From: Belliella calami
Lineage (GTDB): Bacteria; Bacteroidota; Bacteroidia; Cytophagales; Cyclobacteriaceae
Direction: 5' to 3'
DNA: 64,000 bases
NCBI RefSeq assembly: GCF_022549695.1
Contig: NZ_JAKZGS010000006.1
Span: forward strand, 17,094-81,093
The notes beneath the pieces were generated by a model, which had not been told where the DNA came from, made no database searches, and saw nothing but the letters and a program-made list of their open reading frames with translations. The first letter of the stretch is position 1; each line of letters opens with the position of its first letter. The position numbers were made by a program, and so were the translations under genes. Of the stretch, positions 35,576 through 43,566 are shown in pieces.

Positions 35576-36100
35576 TTAGTCTTGCAAATCAAGCTTGATC
35601 TTTTGGTACCTTGTCTGGATATCGCTACCTAGCTTATCGGCATTTTTCTCTAACCAATCCCAACTCTCTTTCGCTCCTTCTTCGATATCGGCAGCTGTCC
35701 TTTTAGCTCCTTTTTCGGCTTTGGAAGTATTCTGCTCCCACCACGTTTCTACATTGGTCATATGCATTTCCGCATCCGCTTCCCACTTTGCTGTTTTGTC
35801 ATTGGCTTCAACTTTAGCTTCTTCATATTCTCTTTCCAATTCTCTCCAGTCCTCTTTGGCTTCCTCGCTTGCATCTGCGTATGCCATCTCAACATTACTT
35901 ACCAATTGCGTGTACCTACGGTCTAGCGTTGCCCAATTGTGATTGGCTTCTCTTTCTACTGCAGTTTCAACACTGTCCACAAAACTTTCTAGATTTTTGA
36001 TACTTTCAGTTTGTTCCTCTGTATTACCTTTAGGTTCACAAGAAACTACCAGGAATAAACCCATTCCCATTCCTAATAAAATTGCTTTAGTACGTTCCAT
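35576..36100 (-). CDS. Helical Trp-rich lipoprotein of unknown function
   Basis: A 174-residue protein with lipobox LVVSC (Cys21). The mature part is almost entirely charged amphipathic helix with Trp recurring every 15-30 residues (NHNWATLD, EDWREL, TAKWEAD, ETWWEQN, ESWDWLEKN), like several Bacteroidota envelope-stress lipoproteins. No enzymatic motif. It is oriented away from csbD-like 36609, and the two may belong to the same stress response (inference). Confidence 0.75.
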   Translation of the reverse strand: MERTKAILLGMGMGLFLVVSCEPKGNTEEQTESIKNLESFVDSVETAVEREANHNWATLDRRYTQLVSNVEMAYADASEEAKEDWRELEREYEEAKVEANDKTAKWEADAEMHMTNVETWWEQNTSKAEKGAKRTAADIEEGAKESWDWLEKNADKLGSDIQTRYQKIKLDLQD

Positions 36101-36608
36101 AATTAAGTATTGTTTTGTTTAATATTGTTTCTTTTTCTTCAAACAATAACAAACCTGATTCCAATAAAATAATTTTCAAATCAAGGGATACAAATAACAT
36201 GTAAAAATCTGATTATCAATACACTAAGCACAATACACATAAAATACCCGCAAAATTTTTCAGTGAGCCAATCGGTGAGAAAATTCCACATTCATAGGAA
36301 TACCTACCCCATTATAGACAACTAATGTTGTAATATTTAAATTAAAAATTATGAATGTTATATTTAATACAATTCTATTGCAAAAGATTTTGAAAAACCT
36401 ATTTTTAATCATTTTTTGGAAACCATTTCCCCAATACATGGTCTTAAATCCACATAGCTACTGCATTAAAATGTAGTACAGATGAGATTATAAATAAAAA
36501 CCTTCATTTTTGGTCAAATTGAAACGATTTTCAATATTCCATATGAAATGGTACGGATTGTGAAATAATACTTTTAAATAAATTACTAACCAACTAAATT
36601 ATTTAACT
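36101..36608. other. AT-rich divergent intergenic region, no gene seen
   Basis: 508 bp between the divergent lipoprotein and CsbD-like genes. I find no frame of plausible length, no strong hairpin and no exact match to the TTTG/TAnnTTTG promoter, only AT-rich sequence that must contain both promoters. Confidence 0.5.
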
Positions 36609-36800
36609 ATGAGCGCTTTAGAAGATAAAATGAAAGGCAATTGGAATGAGATTAAAGGTAAACTCAAACAAAAATATGGCGAATTAACCGATGATGATTT
36701 GATTTACGCAGAAGGTAAATCTGATGAAGTCCTTGGAAAGATTCAGAAAAAAACTGGAAAAACGAAAGAGGAAGTAAAAGGTTTTATCGACTCTTTATAA
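36609..36800 (+). CDS. CsbD-family stress protein
   Basis: A 63-residue protein with the complete CsbD signature: [18 protein letters not shown], then LTDDDL and [21 protein letters not shown]. CsbD proteins are small, helical, highly charged and induced in general stress in many bacteria; their biochemical role is unknown. Its own terminator lies 27 bp downstream. Confidence 0.92.
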   Translation: MSALEDKMKGNWNEIKGKLKQKYGELTDDDLIYAEGKSDEVLGKIQKKTGKTKEEVKGFIDSL

Positions 36801-36826
36801 TCCTTGTAGTCTCCGATCTTATTAGT

Positions 36827-36853
36827 AAAAACCCGGTTTAAAACCGGGTTTTT
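36827..36853 (+). terminator. Intrinsic terminator after csbD-like gene
   Basis: AAAAACCCGG pairs with CCGGGTTTTT (36827-36836 with 36844-36853) around a short A/T loop, the T-run being part of the right arm. It fits the end of the CsbD transcript. Confidence 0.85.
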
Positions 36854-36945
36854 CTGTTTGTGCCCAAATTTGATTTTCACATTGAAACAAAAAATTCTTT
36901 TTTCAATAATTTTTACTGCTGTCTTTTAATGAATTAGGTACTGGA

Positions 36946-36971
36946 AACAATGAATTCACTCATTCATTGTT
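36946..36971 (-). terminator. Hairpin at the end of the PLP decarboxylase operon
   Basis: A perfect 10-bp stem (AACAATGAAT 36946-36955 with 36962-36971) and 6-nt loop starts within the stop codon of the decarboxylase gene. The T-run is short, so terminator strength is uncertain. Confidence 0.5.
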
Positions 36972-38425
36972 CAGAACGCTCCTTTTTCACCCACCTCTTT
37001 CGACAATTCAAAATCCCCATCTAGGGTAACCTTCCAAGAATCACTTTTCTCCACCACCAAATTTTTGGCAAGATCAAAAAGGTGTGCTTCACTTTCGTAA
37101 AAATGCATCATGTATCCAGCTGTATTTACAAAGCAAACCAAATCACCAACTTGCGGATGTTGATTCAGGGAAATTTTTCTTTTCAGCAGAAGTTCTTGCT
37201 CCAAGCAATAAGCCCCTACGAAATAGACCTCACAAGGGGAATTTTCAATAGTATTCTGTGGAAGGAAAATTGGATCTAGGAGAAAATCAGCACTGGAACT
37301 GAACATCTGAGTTCTATTCATCTCAAGCCCCACCAAAAGTCTTCCATGGGAATCCTTCTTTCGAAAAGCAACTTTGGCGATGGTAATCCCACATTGATCC
37401 AGCAATGACCTACCTGGCTCAAGCCTAATTTCAATATCACGCACTATCAAATGGTCGGCTAAACTCATTCCTCCCTTATCCGATCCCAAAATTTTACCTA
37501 TGAATTTTTCCTGATTCAAACCATTAAAATATGGGTAAACTTTTGGCTCACCCTTCAGCTCTCCATCCACATTGACCATTCCCAAAAGATCTTTTTGGAA
37601 TGTTATCTCAGGATTTTCAGACTTGACACTTTTTCTCAAAGCTTGGTGAAATGTTTCCCATTCCTCAGAAGAAGTTAAATAATTCATCAAAATCCCTCCT
37701 CCAATATCTATAAATGAGGTTTCAAACCCCGATTTTTTTAGAATATCGGCTACATCTATTGTTTGAGACAAGGCATCAGCTCGCTGTTCTGTGCTGTATC
37801 CATTCAAATGAAAATGTAAACCATGATATTTGAAATGTTTGAATTTGCCGGATTCAGAAAGATTTTCAGAAATGAATGATACGATTTGATCTATATCAAA
37901 ACCAAATCGGGAATATAACTTTTCTCCATTATGCGAAAATCCACTTATTCGGAAACCAACTTTTAGCGACTTGTCCGTTTCCCCCAAAATTTGATTCAAA
38001 AGTTCGCACTCATCCAAATTATCCAAAACTACAGGAATCTGATGCTCGACTACATAACTCAGAAGTGCCCTGTTTTTTACAGCAGCAGTCACAGTGATTC
38101 TTTCTGGATCCAAACCGACCTCAATGCACTCCTTGATTTCGTTCAGACTAGCTGTGTCTACGCCAAATCCATATTCTTTTGATGCCCAAACAAAGCTCTT
38201 GCATTTGTTGGCTTTTCTGGCAAAAAATACGCTGTTTTTGACTCCATATTGATTAAAAACCTGATCAAACCTTTTGAAATTCAGTTTGAAAGACTCCAAA
38301 TTCAGGAGATTGATTGGTGAGCCATATTGCTCAATCCATTTATTAGGAAGATTCAGTTCTCCGGTGATGTCCTTGATCCAAGGTTGGGTTATTGGTGTCA
38401 GTTTTGGTAAGGTTGAAGTTGACAT
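36971..38425 (-). CDS. Y4yA-family PLP-dependent decarboxylase-like enzyme
   Basis: A 484-residue fold-type III PLP enzyme of the diaminopimelate/ornithine decarboxylase superfamily, closest in layout to the Y4yA group. The PLP-binding Lys lies in VFFARKANKCKSF (about residue 60), the HFHLNG and FIDIGGGI motifs bind the phosphate, and the C-terminal VGAYCLEQELLLKRK and DLVCFVNTAGYMMHF stretch carries the second active-site half. It probably decarboxylates a diamino acid or conjugate made by the two upstream genes. The ATG at 38425 is preferred; it overlaps the upstream gene by 83 bp. Confidence 0.85.
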   Translation of the reverse strand: MSTSTLPKLTPITQPWIKDITGELNLPNKWIEQYGSPINLLNLESFKLNFKRFDQVFNQYGVKNSVFFARKANKCKSFVWASKEYGFGVDTASLNEIKECIEVGLDPERITVTAAVKNRALLSYVVEHQIPVVLDNLDECELLNQILGETDKSLKVGFRISGFSHNGEKLYSRFGFDIDQIVSFISENLSESGKFKHFKYHGLHFHLNGYSTEQRADALSQTIDVADILKKSGFETSFIDIGGGILMNYLTSSEEWETFHQALRKSVKSENPEITFQKDLLGMVNVDGELKGEPKVYPYFNGLNQEKFIGKILGSDKGGMSLADHLIVRDIEIRLEPGRSLLDQCGITIAKVAFRKKDSHGRLLVGLEMNRTQMFSSSADFLLDPIFLPQNTIENSPCEVYFVGAYCLEQELLLKRKISLNQHPQVGDLVCFVNTAGYMMHFYESEAHLFDLAKNLVVEKSDSWKVTLDGDFELSKEVGEKGAF

Positions 38426-40256
38426 AATTATCAATAATTTGTTTTGTCCAAGGTGAAAGAAAGTTATTGTTTGACCTAGAAAGGCTTTCATTGTCTAGCG
38501 TCCAGCCTTCAGTAGGAGTTCCATACATGCAAATATGCTTTTGTTGCAACAATCTGCCATCAGTACCAATTTCCAAGCATCCAGTTTGGTATTCTCCATT
38601 GGTGAAAAATCCCACACCCATTTCCTTGACTAGATTTCTGATGTATTCTGGCTGAGATGCCAAGCCTACAGATTTGGGTATTCTAGCATCGATCAATGCA
38701 CTGATGATTTTCGAATGAGGAATCTTTTGATTACTCAATTTAGCATAGAGATACTGATTTTGGATAGAAACTTTTGGATTGGCTGCCAAGTCAAAATTCA
38801 AAATCCCTACTTCAGATAAAGCGAGGATTTTTTCCATGTTTTCCTTCGGCGGACCGTAAGCCACTCGCTGGAATTTACCAAAATAGTTTTGGTCAAAATA
38901 TCGCTGACTTTCCCCAGTCATTCTCCCAAAAGAGTAGATTCGGTTGAAAATCGGATAAATCTCTCTCCACAAAGAGGACATTAAAATTTTAGCATGGTGA
39001 AGTTTGCAAAATCGCTCCGGAAAGATCGTTTCATGTAAATAATCAACAACCCCTAGATGTTGATTATCTATCGGTAAATTTGGTGACAAAAATGTTTCCA
39101 AATCAAAGGAGTCAAAATCAGGATAAAATTCAATAATCCAAGATTCCAGCTCTTCCAAAGTCTTTCCAGACCAGTCGGATAGTCCATTTTCCCAACTCAA
39201 TAGTTTGTATATATACTGATACCTGTACTCTTGTTGTAGCAGAGGAAGTAACTGACTTTGAAAATCGAGTTTAGCGTCGGTTTCCAGTAATTCTCTTACA
39301 GCTTTTTCTGTGAAAAATCTCAAAGAAAAATCATCCCCTCGCAAATCTTCATGGCGGGCAATCATTGGTAAACCTGTTCTAGAAAAGGCCAAAATCTCAT
39401 GTGGCCCTCTTCCCGAAGACCTATATATCAACTTTCCATTGCATCTTTTGAAGCAGCCACCTTTACCCTCAGTCATTGTCAACACTGCATCTACAAACGT
39501 CAAACCCATTCCTTTTACCGCAACTGTCAGCCCTGCAAAATTCTGTTCGCGAAGATCTTGAATCGGATAGACTGATTGTAGAATAATCGGTGGACATAGG
39601 TTTAGGCTGTTAATAGGACTTTGCACTTTCACCTTCTCTTCGAAACTATAGGAATGTCCTGTGCAGCATATCACTTCAGAGAAAAAACACTTCATACCAC
39701 CCTTTGTGTTTATCAGTACATTGTCTGATTCTTGGGAAATAGAATTTACCTCATCCATGATCAAATGCAACCTGATATTAGAGGGAAGTGCTTCGATGAC
39801 CCTACTCAAACAAAATTGGAGATAAATTCCCGTCAAAGACCTTGAACAATAATCTGAAGGATCAACTTCCACCTCAGAATTCAATTTGAACCTTTGAAGA
39901 AAAGTCAAAAGATCTGGTCTGTCATTGACTAACTGATCATCTTCCTTTGTCCAGAAGTCAACTTTTCCGAGATGATAGTTCATCAGAAGAAAATCAGGTT
40001 GCTCCGTTTGGTAATTTGGTCCTGATGCAAAATCGGGCGTTTTGTTAAAGCAAACGATATCTAAAGGTTTACCAGGACAGTTCCTCTCCCACCTACTCGC
40101 CAGGCGTTCTATGGAATAAGCTCCTTTTGGGCCTCCACCAACAATTGCAACACGGAAATTGGATTCCGGAAGATAATCATTGTTTGCAAAAACAGCCAAA
40201 ACAGCCCTATTTTGGCTCCTGATATCAATTATATTGCTTGAGTTCCACAGCTTCAT
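38343..40256 (-). CDS. FAD/NAD(P)-binding protein (PF13454-like)
   Basis: A 637-residue flavoprotein. The N-terminal Rossmann motif VAIVGGGPKGAYSIERL (about residues 36-52) and the DFASGPNYQTEQPDFLLMNYH region match the FAD_NAD_binding_9 family; CCTGHSYS lies near 200 and a long C-terminal region without clear motif follows. It probably oxidises an amino-acid-derived intermediate and may replace the dehydrogenase (SbnB-type) step of diaminopropionate synthesis (inference). Its start overlaps the end of the SbnA-like gene by 32 bp and its end overlaps the decarboxylase gene, implying coupled translation. Confidence 0.8.
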   Translation of the reverse strand: MKLWNSSNIIDIRSQNRAVLAVFANNDYLPESNFRVAIVGGGPKGAYSIERLASRWERNCPGKPLDIVCFNKTPDFASGPNYQTEQPDFLLMNYHLGKVDFWTKEDDQLVNDRPDLLTFLQRFKLNSEVEVDPSDYCSRSLTGIYLQFCLSRVIEALPSNIRLHLIMDEVNSISQESDNVLINTKGGMKCFFSEVICCTGHSYSFEEKVKVQSPINSLNLCPPIILQSVYPIQDLREQNFAGLTVAVKGMGLTFVDAVLTMTEGKGGCFKRCNGKLIYRSSGRGPHEILAFSRTGLPMIARHEDLRGDDFSLRFFTEKAVRELLETDAKLDFQSQLLPLLQQEYRYQYIYKLLSWENGLSDWSGKTLEELESWIIEFYPDFDSFDLETFLSPNLPIDNQHLGVVDYLHETIFPERFCKLHHAKILMSSLWREIYPIFNRIYSFGRMTGESQRYFDQNYFGKFQRVAYGPPKENMEKILALSEVGILNFDLAANPKVSIQNQYLYAKLSNQKIPHSKIISALIDARIPKSVGLASQPEYIRNLVKEMGVGFFTNGEYQTGCLEIGTDGRLLQQKHICMYGTPTEGWTLDNESLSRSNNNFLSPWTKQIIDNYVNFNLTKTDTNNPTLDQGHHRRTESS

Positions 40257-41271
40257 CTACATTTCTGTTTATCAGTTCCAAGATTTCAATTCCCAAAGTT
40301 TCCTTGATCCAAGCATCAGAATAGATCGTATCCAAATACCTTTCCCCTCTATCACAAATGATGATTACAGCTTTTTCATTTGGTTTCATTTCTAGCTTTT
40401 CTACAGCTGAGACCAGGGCTCCTGTCGATCCACCCGCCAGGATAGCTTCGTGTTTCAAGAGCTTTTTGCAACCTATTATACTCTCCCATTCTTTCATCCA
40501 CATGGGTGATTGCAACAAATCTTCTTTCAACAAAGTAGAAGTCTTGGATGCCCCAAATCCTGGAATAACTCTTTTTTCAGGTTTTCCCCCAAAAATAACG
40601 CTACCAAAAGCATCAACAGGGATGATTTTCATTCTTTTTGAAAATTGATCATTGTATTCAGCGAATCCCATTAGGGTACCGCATGTACTTGTAGCAGCCA
40701 AAATATAATCAGGGCAACCGCCTAATTGGTTGACGATTTCCTCCGCTGTTTGATGGTGGGTCAGTGGGTTGAGTGGGTTTTCATATTGTTGTGTCCAGAA
40801 TGCGTTTTGATTTTCCTTCAAAATCTCCTGAACTCGATTGATCCTCGTCCCTAGGTATGAACCAGACTCATCAGCCTGCTCCACCATTTCAATATTTGCT
40901 CCGTAGGCAGTCAATAATTTCAAGGTTTGCATATTGATATATGGATCCACAACCAATTTCAATTTCAAACCATGGAAAAGGCAAATTTGAGCGAGTCCAA
41001 CCCCCATATTTCCAGAAGTGCTCTCGACAATCAGCGTTTCATGGTTTATTATACCAAGCTTAAGGGATTCTTCTACAATGAATTTTGCAGTCCTGTCCTT
41101 TATACTTCCGGCAGGGTTCATCAACTCCAATTTTCCGTACACTTGCTTATCTGGAAAAAGCTTCGCCAACCGAAGAAGTCCAGTATTCCCAATCAAGGAA
41201 GTAATTCCTTGATCTTGTTGATCACTATAAATTTGATGATCCAAAATTCTATTTTCTGAGGAAAGTATCAT
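40225..41271 (-). CDS. SbnA/Y4xP-like cysteine synthase-family enzyme
   Basis: A 348-residue fold-type II PLP enzyme. The Schiff-base Lys is in NPAGSIKDRTA (about residue 58), STSGNMGVGLA binds the substrate carboxylate and STCGTLMG binds the PLP phosphate. The form matches SbnA, which makes N-(1-amino-1-carboxyethyl)glutamate from O-phosphoserine and glutamate on the route to 2,3-diaminopropionate, better than CysK/CysM. The linkage to a Y4yA-like decarboxylase supports a secondary-metabolite role. First gene of the cassette; no NIS synthetase, NRPS or exporter is seen next to it. Confidence 0.82.
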   Translation of the reverse strand: MILSSENRILDHQIYSDQQDQGITSLIGNTGLLRLAKLFPDKQVYGKLELMNPAGSIKDRTAKFIVEESLKLGIINHETLIVESTSGNMGVGLAQICLFHGLKLKLVVDPYINMQTLKLLTAYGANIEMVEQADESGSYLGTRINRVQEILKENQNAFWTQQYENPLNPLTHHQTAEEIVNQLGGCPDYILAATSTCGTLMGFAEYNDQFSKRMKIIPVDAFGSVIFGGKPEKRVIPGFGASKTSTLLKEDLLQSPMWMKEWESIIGCKKLLKHEAILAGGSTGALVSAVEKLEMKPNEKAVIIICDRGERYLDTIYSDAWIKETLGIEILELINRNVDEAVELKQYN

Positions 41272-41290
41272 TGGCTAGATTGGTTTTTAT

Positions 41291-41496
41291 TTTGTGGTTA
41301 AATGTTTGTGGTTATCCATTTTCATGCACGTAGCCAAACAATGGATTGCTGGATGAACAATTTGTGGCTCTGTTGCCTATGGACTATTTTCTACGCCACG
41401 GCGTACAAGTCGATGAGGAATATCCCTAATTTTCAAAGCGACTTCTTAGGTTACTTGCAACATTGTGGATACTCATACTACTGTTTGTGGTTAAAT
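41291..41496 (-). mobile_element. MITE-like element copy B with 13-bp direct repeats
   Basis: TTTGTGGTTAAAT occurs at 41291-41303 and 41484-41496 and brackets 180 bp that, read on the minus strand, aligns with copies A and C: GAGTATCCACAATGTTGCAAG start, 57-bp hairpin unit (41418-41474), then CAACAGAGCCACAAAT, GTTTGGCTACGTGCA and end GGATAAC near 41311. It carries about 20 extra bp in the middle compared with A and C. It fills the spacer between SDR and SbnA-like genes and overlaps the SDR stop codon by one base. Confidence 0.75.
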
Positions 41497-42344
41497 TAAC
41501 TACCAACAATCTCTCCTCCATTGATGTGTAGTACTTGACCAGTCATATAACTACTATCGGCCGATCCAAGAAATACATAAGCAGGCCCTACTTCCGAAGG
41601 CTGCCCTGCACGCTTCATAGGCGTATCTTTACCAAAATCTGAAACACCATCAAATGTGGCAACGATCAAAGGCGTCCAAATTGGACCAGGAGCTACAGCA
41701 TTGACACGGATTCCTTTCTCAGCCAAATTCTTCGCCAGTGATCTGGTAAAAGAAACTATAGCTCCTTTGGTACTTGCATAATCAATCAAATGGTCGCTTC
41801 CACGATAAGCTGTCACAGAAGTGGTATTGATGATCGCATCACCTTCTCCCATATATGGCAGAAACTCTTGCGCTAAGTAAAAAAATGAATAAATATTCGT
41901 CTCAAAAGTCTCTTTTAATTGGCTTTCATCGATTTCCTCTATAGAATCCTTTGGATGCTGAACTGCAGCATTATTCACCAATACATTTACATTTCCAAAA
42001 GAATCAACTATATCTTTGGCGGCAGATTGACAGAAAGCTTTGTCCCTGATATCCCCTTTGATAAGCATACAGGTAGTCCCTTCTTTCTCTACCATCGTTT
42101 TGGTATCTTCAGCATCATTATCCTCACTTAGATACATGATGGCAATATTCGCCCCTTCTCTAGCCATATGGACTGCTGCACTTCGACCTATTCCGCTATC
42201 ACCACCAGTGATTACTACATTTTTGCCTTTCAGCTTTCCACTGCCCCAATACTCGTCTCTAATGACCTCCGGTTCGGGATTCATTTTAGCTTCCTTTCCC
42301 GGCAATTGTTGGCTTTGTTCTGGAAATATTCTTGGATGATTCAT
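41496..42344 (-). CDS. SDR-family oxidoreductase (general stress type)
   Basis: A 282-residue short-chain dehydrogenase. It has an N-terminal extension of about 40 residues typical of the YhdF/YdaD stress group, cofactor motif TGGDSGIG, VNNAAVQ, and catalytic Ser (NTTSVTAY) with YASTK. The C-terminal PGPIWTPL and SYMTGQVLHINGG are intact. NADP(H)-dependent oxidoreductase of unknown substrate, often induced with stress genes. Confidence 0.92.
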   Translation of the reverse strand: MNHPRIFPEQSQQLPGKEAKMNPEPEVIRDEYWGSGKLKGKNVVITGGDSGIGRSAAVHMAREGANIAIMYLSEDNDAEDTKTMVEKEGTTCMLIKGDIRDKAFCQSAAKDIVDSFGNVNVLVNNAAVQHPKDSIEEIDESQLKETFETNIYSFFYLAQEFLPYMGEGDAIINTTSVTAYRGSDHLIDYASTKGAIVSFTRSLAKNLAEKGIRVNAVAPGPIWTPLIVATFDGVSDFGKDTPMKRAGQPSEVGPAYVFLGSADSSYMTGQVLHINGGEIVGS

Positions 42345-42365
42345 ATTCGTTTTTGTTTTTTAAAC

Positions 42366-42398
42366 CCATCCCACTTCCCTTTTAGAGGAAGGGGATGG
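42366..42398. repeat. Imperfect GC-rich hairpin upstream of the SDR gene
   Basis: CCATCCCACTTCC (42366-42378) pairs with GGAAGGGGATGG (42387-42398) with one bulge. No T-run follows on either strand, so it is not a clear terminator; it may be a leader structure of the SDR transcript. The rest of the 223-bp spacer is AT-rich and featureless. Confidence 0.4.
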
Positions 42399-42567
42399 AC
42401 TTGGTCATCGTGGTAAATGTTTTTATAATTGAGCTTAAGAATTAAAAAAACTATCCTCAATTACAGATTGAAAAAATTACAAAAACTACTCCAATAATCT
42501 TATAAAATTCTGAAAATGGTTAATTATGTAAATAAAAAATTTATTTATATAAAAATAAACTTACTGG

Positions 42568-43566
42568 TTATTTTTCTAAAAGTTTTAACAAAAGCTTTTC
42601 TGATTTATCAAGAGAAGTTGGGGAATTTGTTTCCCGAAATGGGTTTCTCTGTGGGAATTCTCCAATGTCCACCTTGTTGAGAATTACCGGATGGATATAA
42701 TAGCCTTTGCAGATGGTAGGAGTATTTCCAAGCTCATCAGCTACCATCCTGACAAGTACAGTTTCAAGCTTTTTCTTAGAAAACTCTTTTTGGTGATCTA
42801 TAGCTTCTGGAAAAAGCTCAATGGCAAGTCGACTTCCCACCCATGTCCTGAAATCCTTGCAGGTAAACTCATTTCCCATGTTTTCCTGTATGTACTCTTG
42901 GACATCATGGCTGTCCACTTTGTTGACATCACCAGCTTCATCTACATATTTAAACAGCTCATAACCTGGCAATTCAGCAACTTTTTTGATATGTCTAATG
43001 ATTGCCTTGTCTTCAATGGTCACCTCTCGCTCTTTGTTGCTTTTCCCTTTAAATGAAAGAGAAAGCGTATTTCCTTCCACCTCCATATGTTTTCTCCGGA
43101 GTGTCGTAAGGCCATAGGTCTTATTCTCCTTTTCATACAACTTATTTCCAATCCGAATGCCTGTCTCATCAAGTATCGTTACCATCAAAGCCAAAATTTT
43201 TCCTTTCGTCCAATTTCTGGCTTTGAGATCTTTTTGGGCTTTTTTCCTGAGTTTTGGAAGCGCTTTCCCAAATTTTGACATTCGTTCAAATTTTTCTTCC
43301 TGCCGTTTTTTTTCCCATTCCGAATGGTAGATATATTGCTTTCTGCCTTTCAAATCCCTGCCAGTAGCTTGAATATGACCATCATCAAACCTACAGATGC
43401 TGACATCAGTCCACATGGGAGGAATTACCAAGTTTTTGATACGGCTTAGCTTTTTTTTATCAGCTATCTTCTCTCCATTTTCATTGAGATATGCAAAACC
43501 CCTTCCTCTCTTTACCCGCTTGAAGCAAAGAGCGTCTTCTTCGATATATCTATATTTTGATTTCAT
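42568..43566 (-). CDS. DNA topoisomerase IB (poxvirus/bacterial type)
   Basis: A 332-residue type IB topoisomerase. The N-terminal domain has LVIPPMWTDV; the catalytic domain includes RIGNKLY, the SHDVQEYI region, DFRTWVGS and the C-terminal KGYYIHP holding the nucleophilic Tyr. It relaxes supercoils through a 3'-phosphotyrosine bond. Bacterial members are accessory enzymes, often beside stress genes. Its start overlaps the GH13 stop (ATGA, 43563-43566), so the two are translationally coupled. Confidence 0.93.
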   Translation of the reverse strand: MKSKYRYIEEDALCFKRVKRGRGFAYLNENGEKIADKKKLSRIKNLVIPPMWTDVSICRFDDGHIQATGRDLKGRKQYIYHSEWEKKRQEEKFERMSKFGKALPKLRKKAQKDLKARNWTKGKILALMVTILDETGIRIGNKLYEKENKTYGLTTLRRKHMEVEGNTLSLSFKGKSNKEREVTIEDKAIIRHIKKVAELPGYELFKYVDEAGDVNKVDSHDVQEYIQENMGNEFTCKDFRTWVGSRLAIELFPEAIDHQKEFSKKKLETVLVRMVADELGNTPTICKGYYIHPVILNKVDIGEFPQRNPFRETNSPTSLDKSEKLLLKLLEK

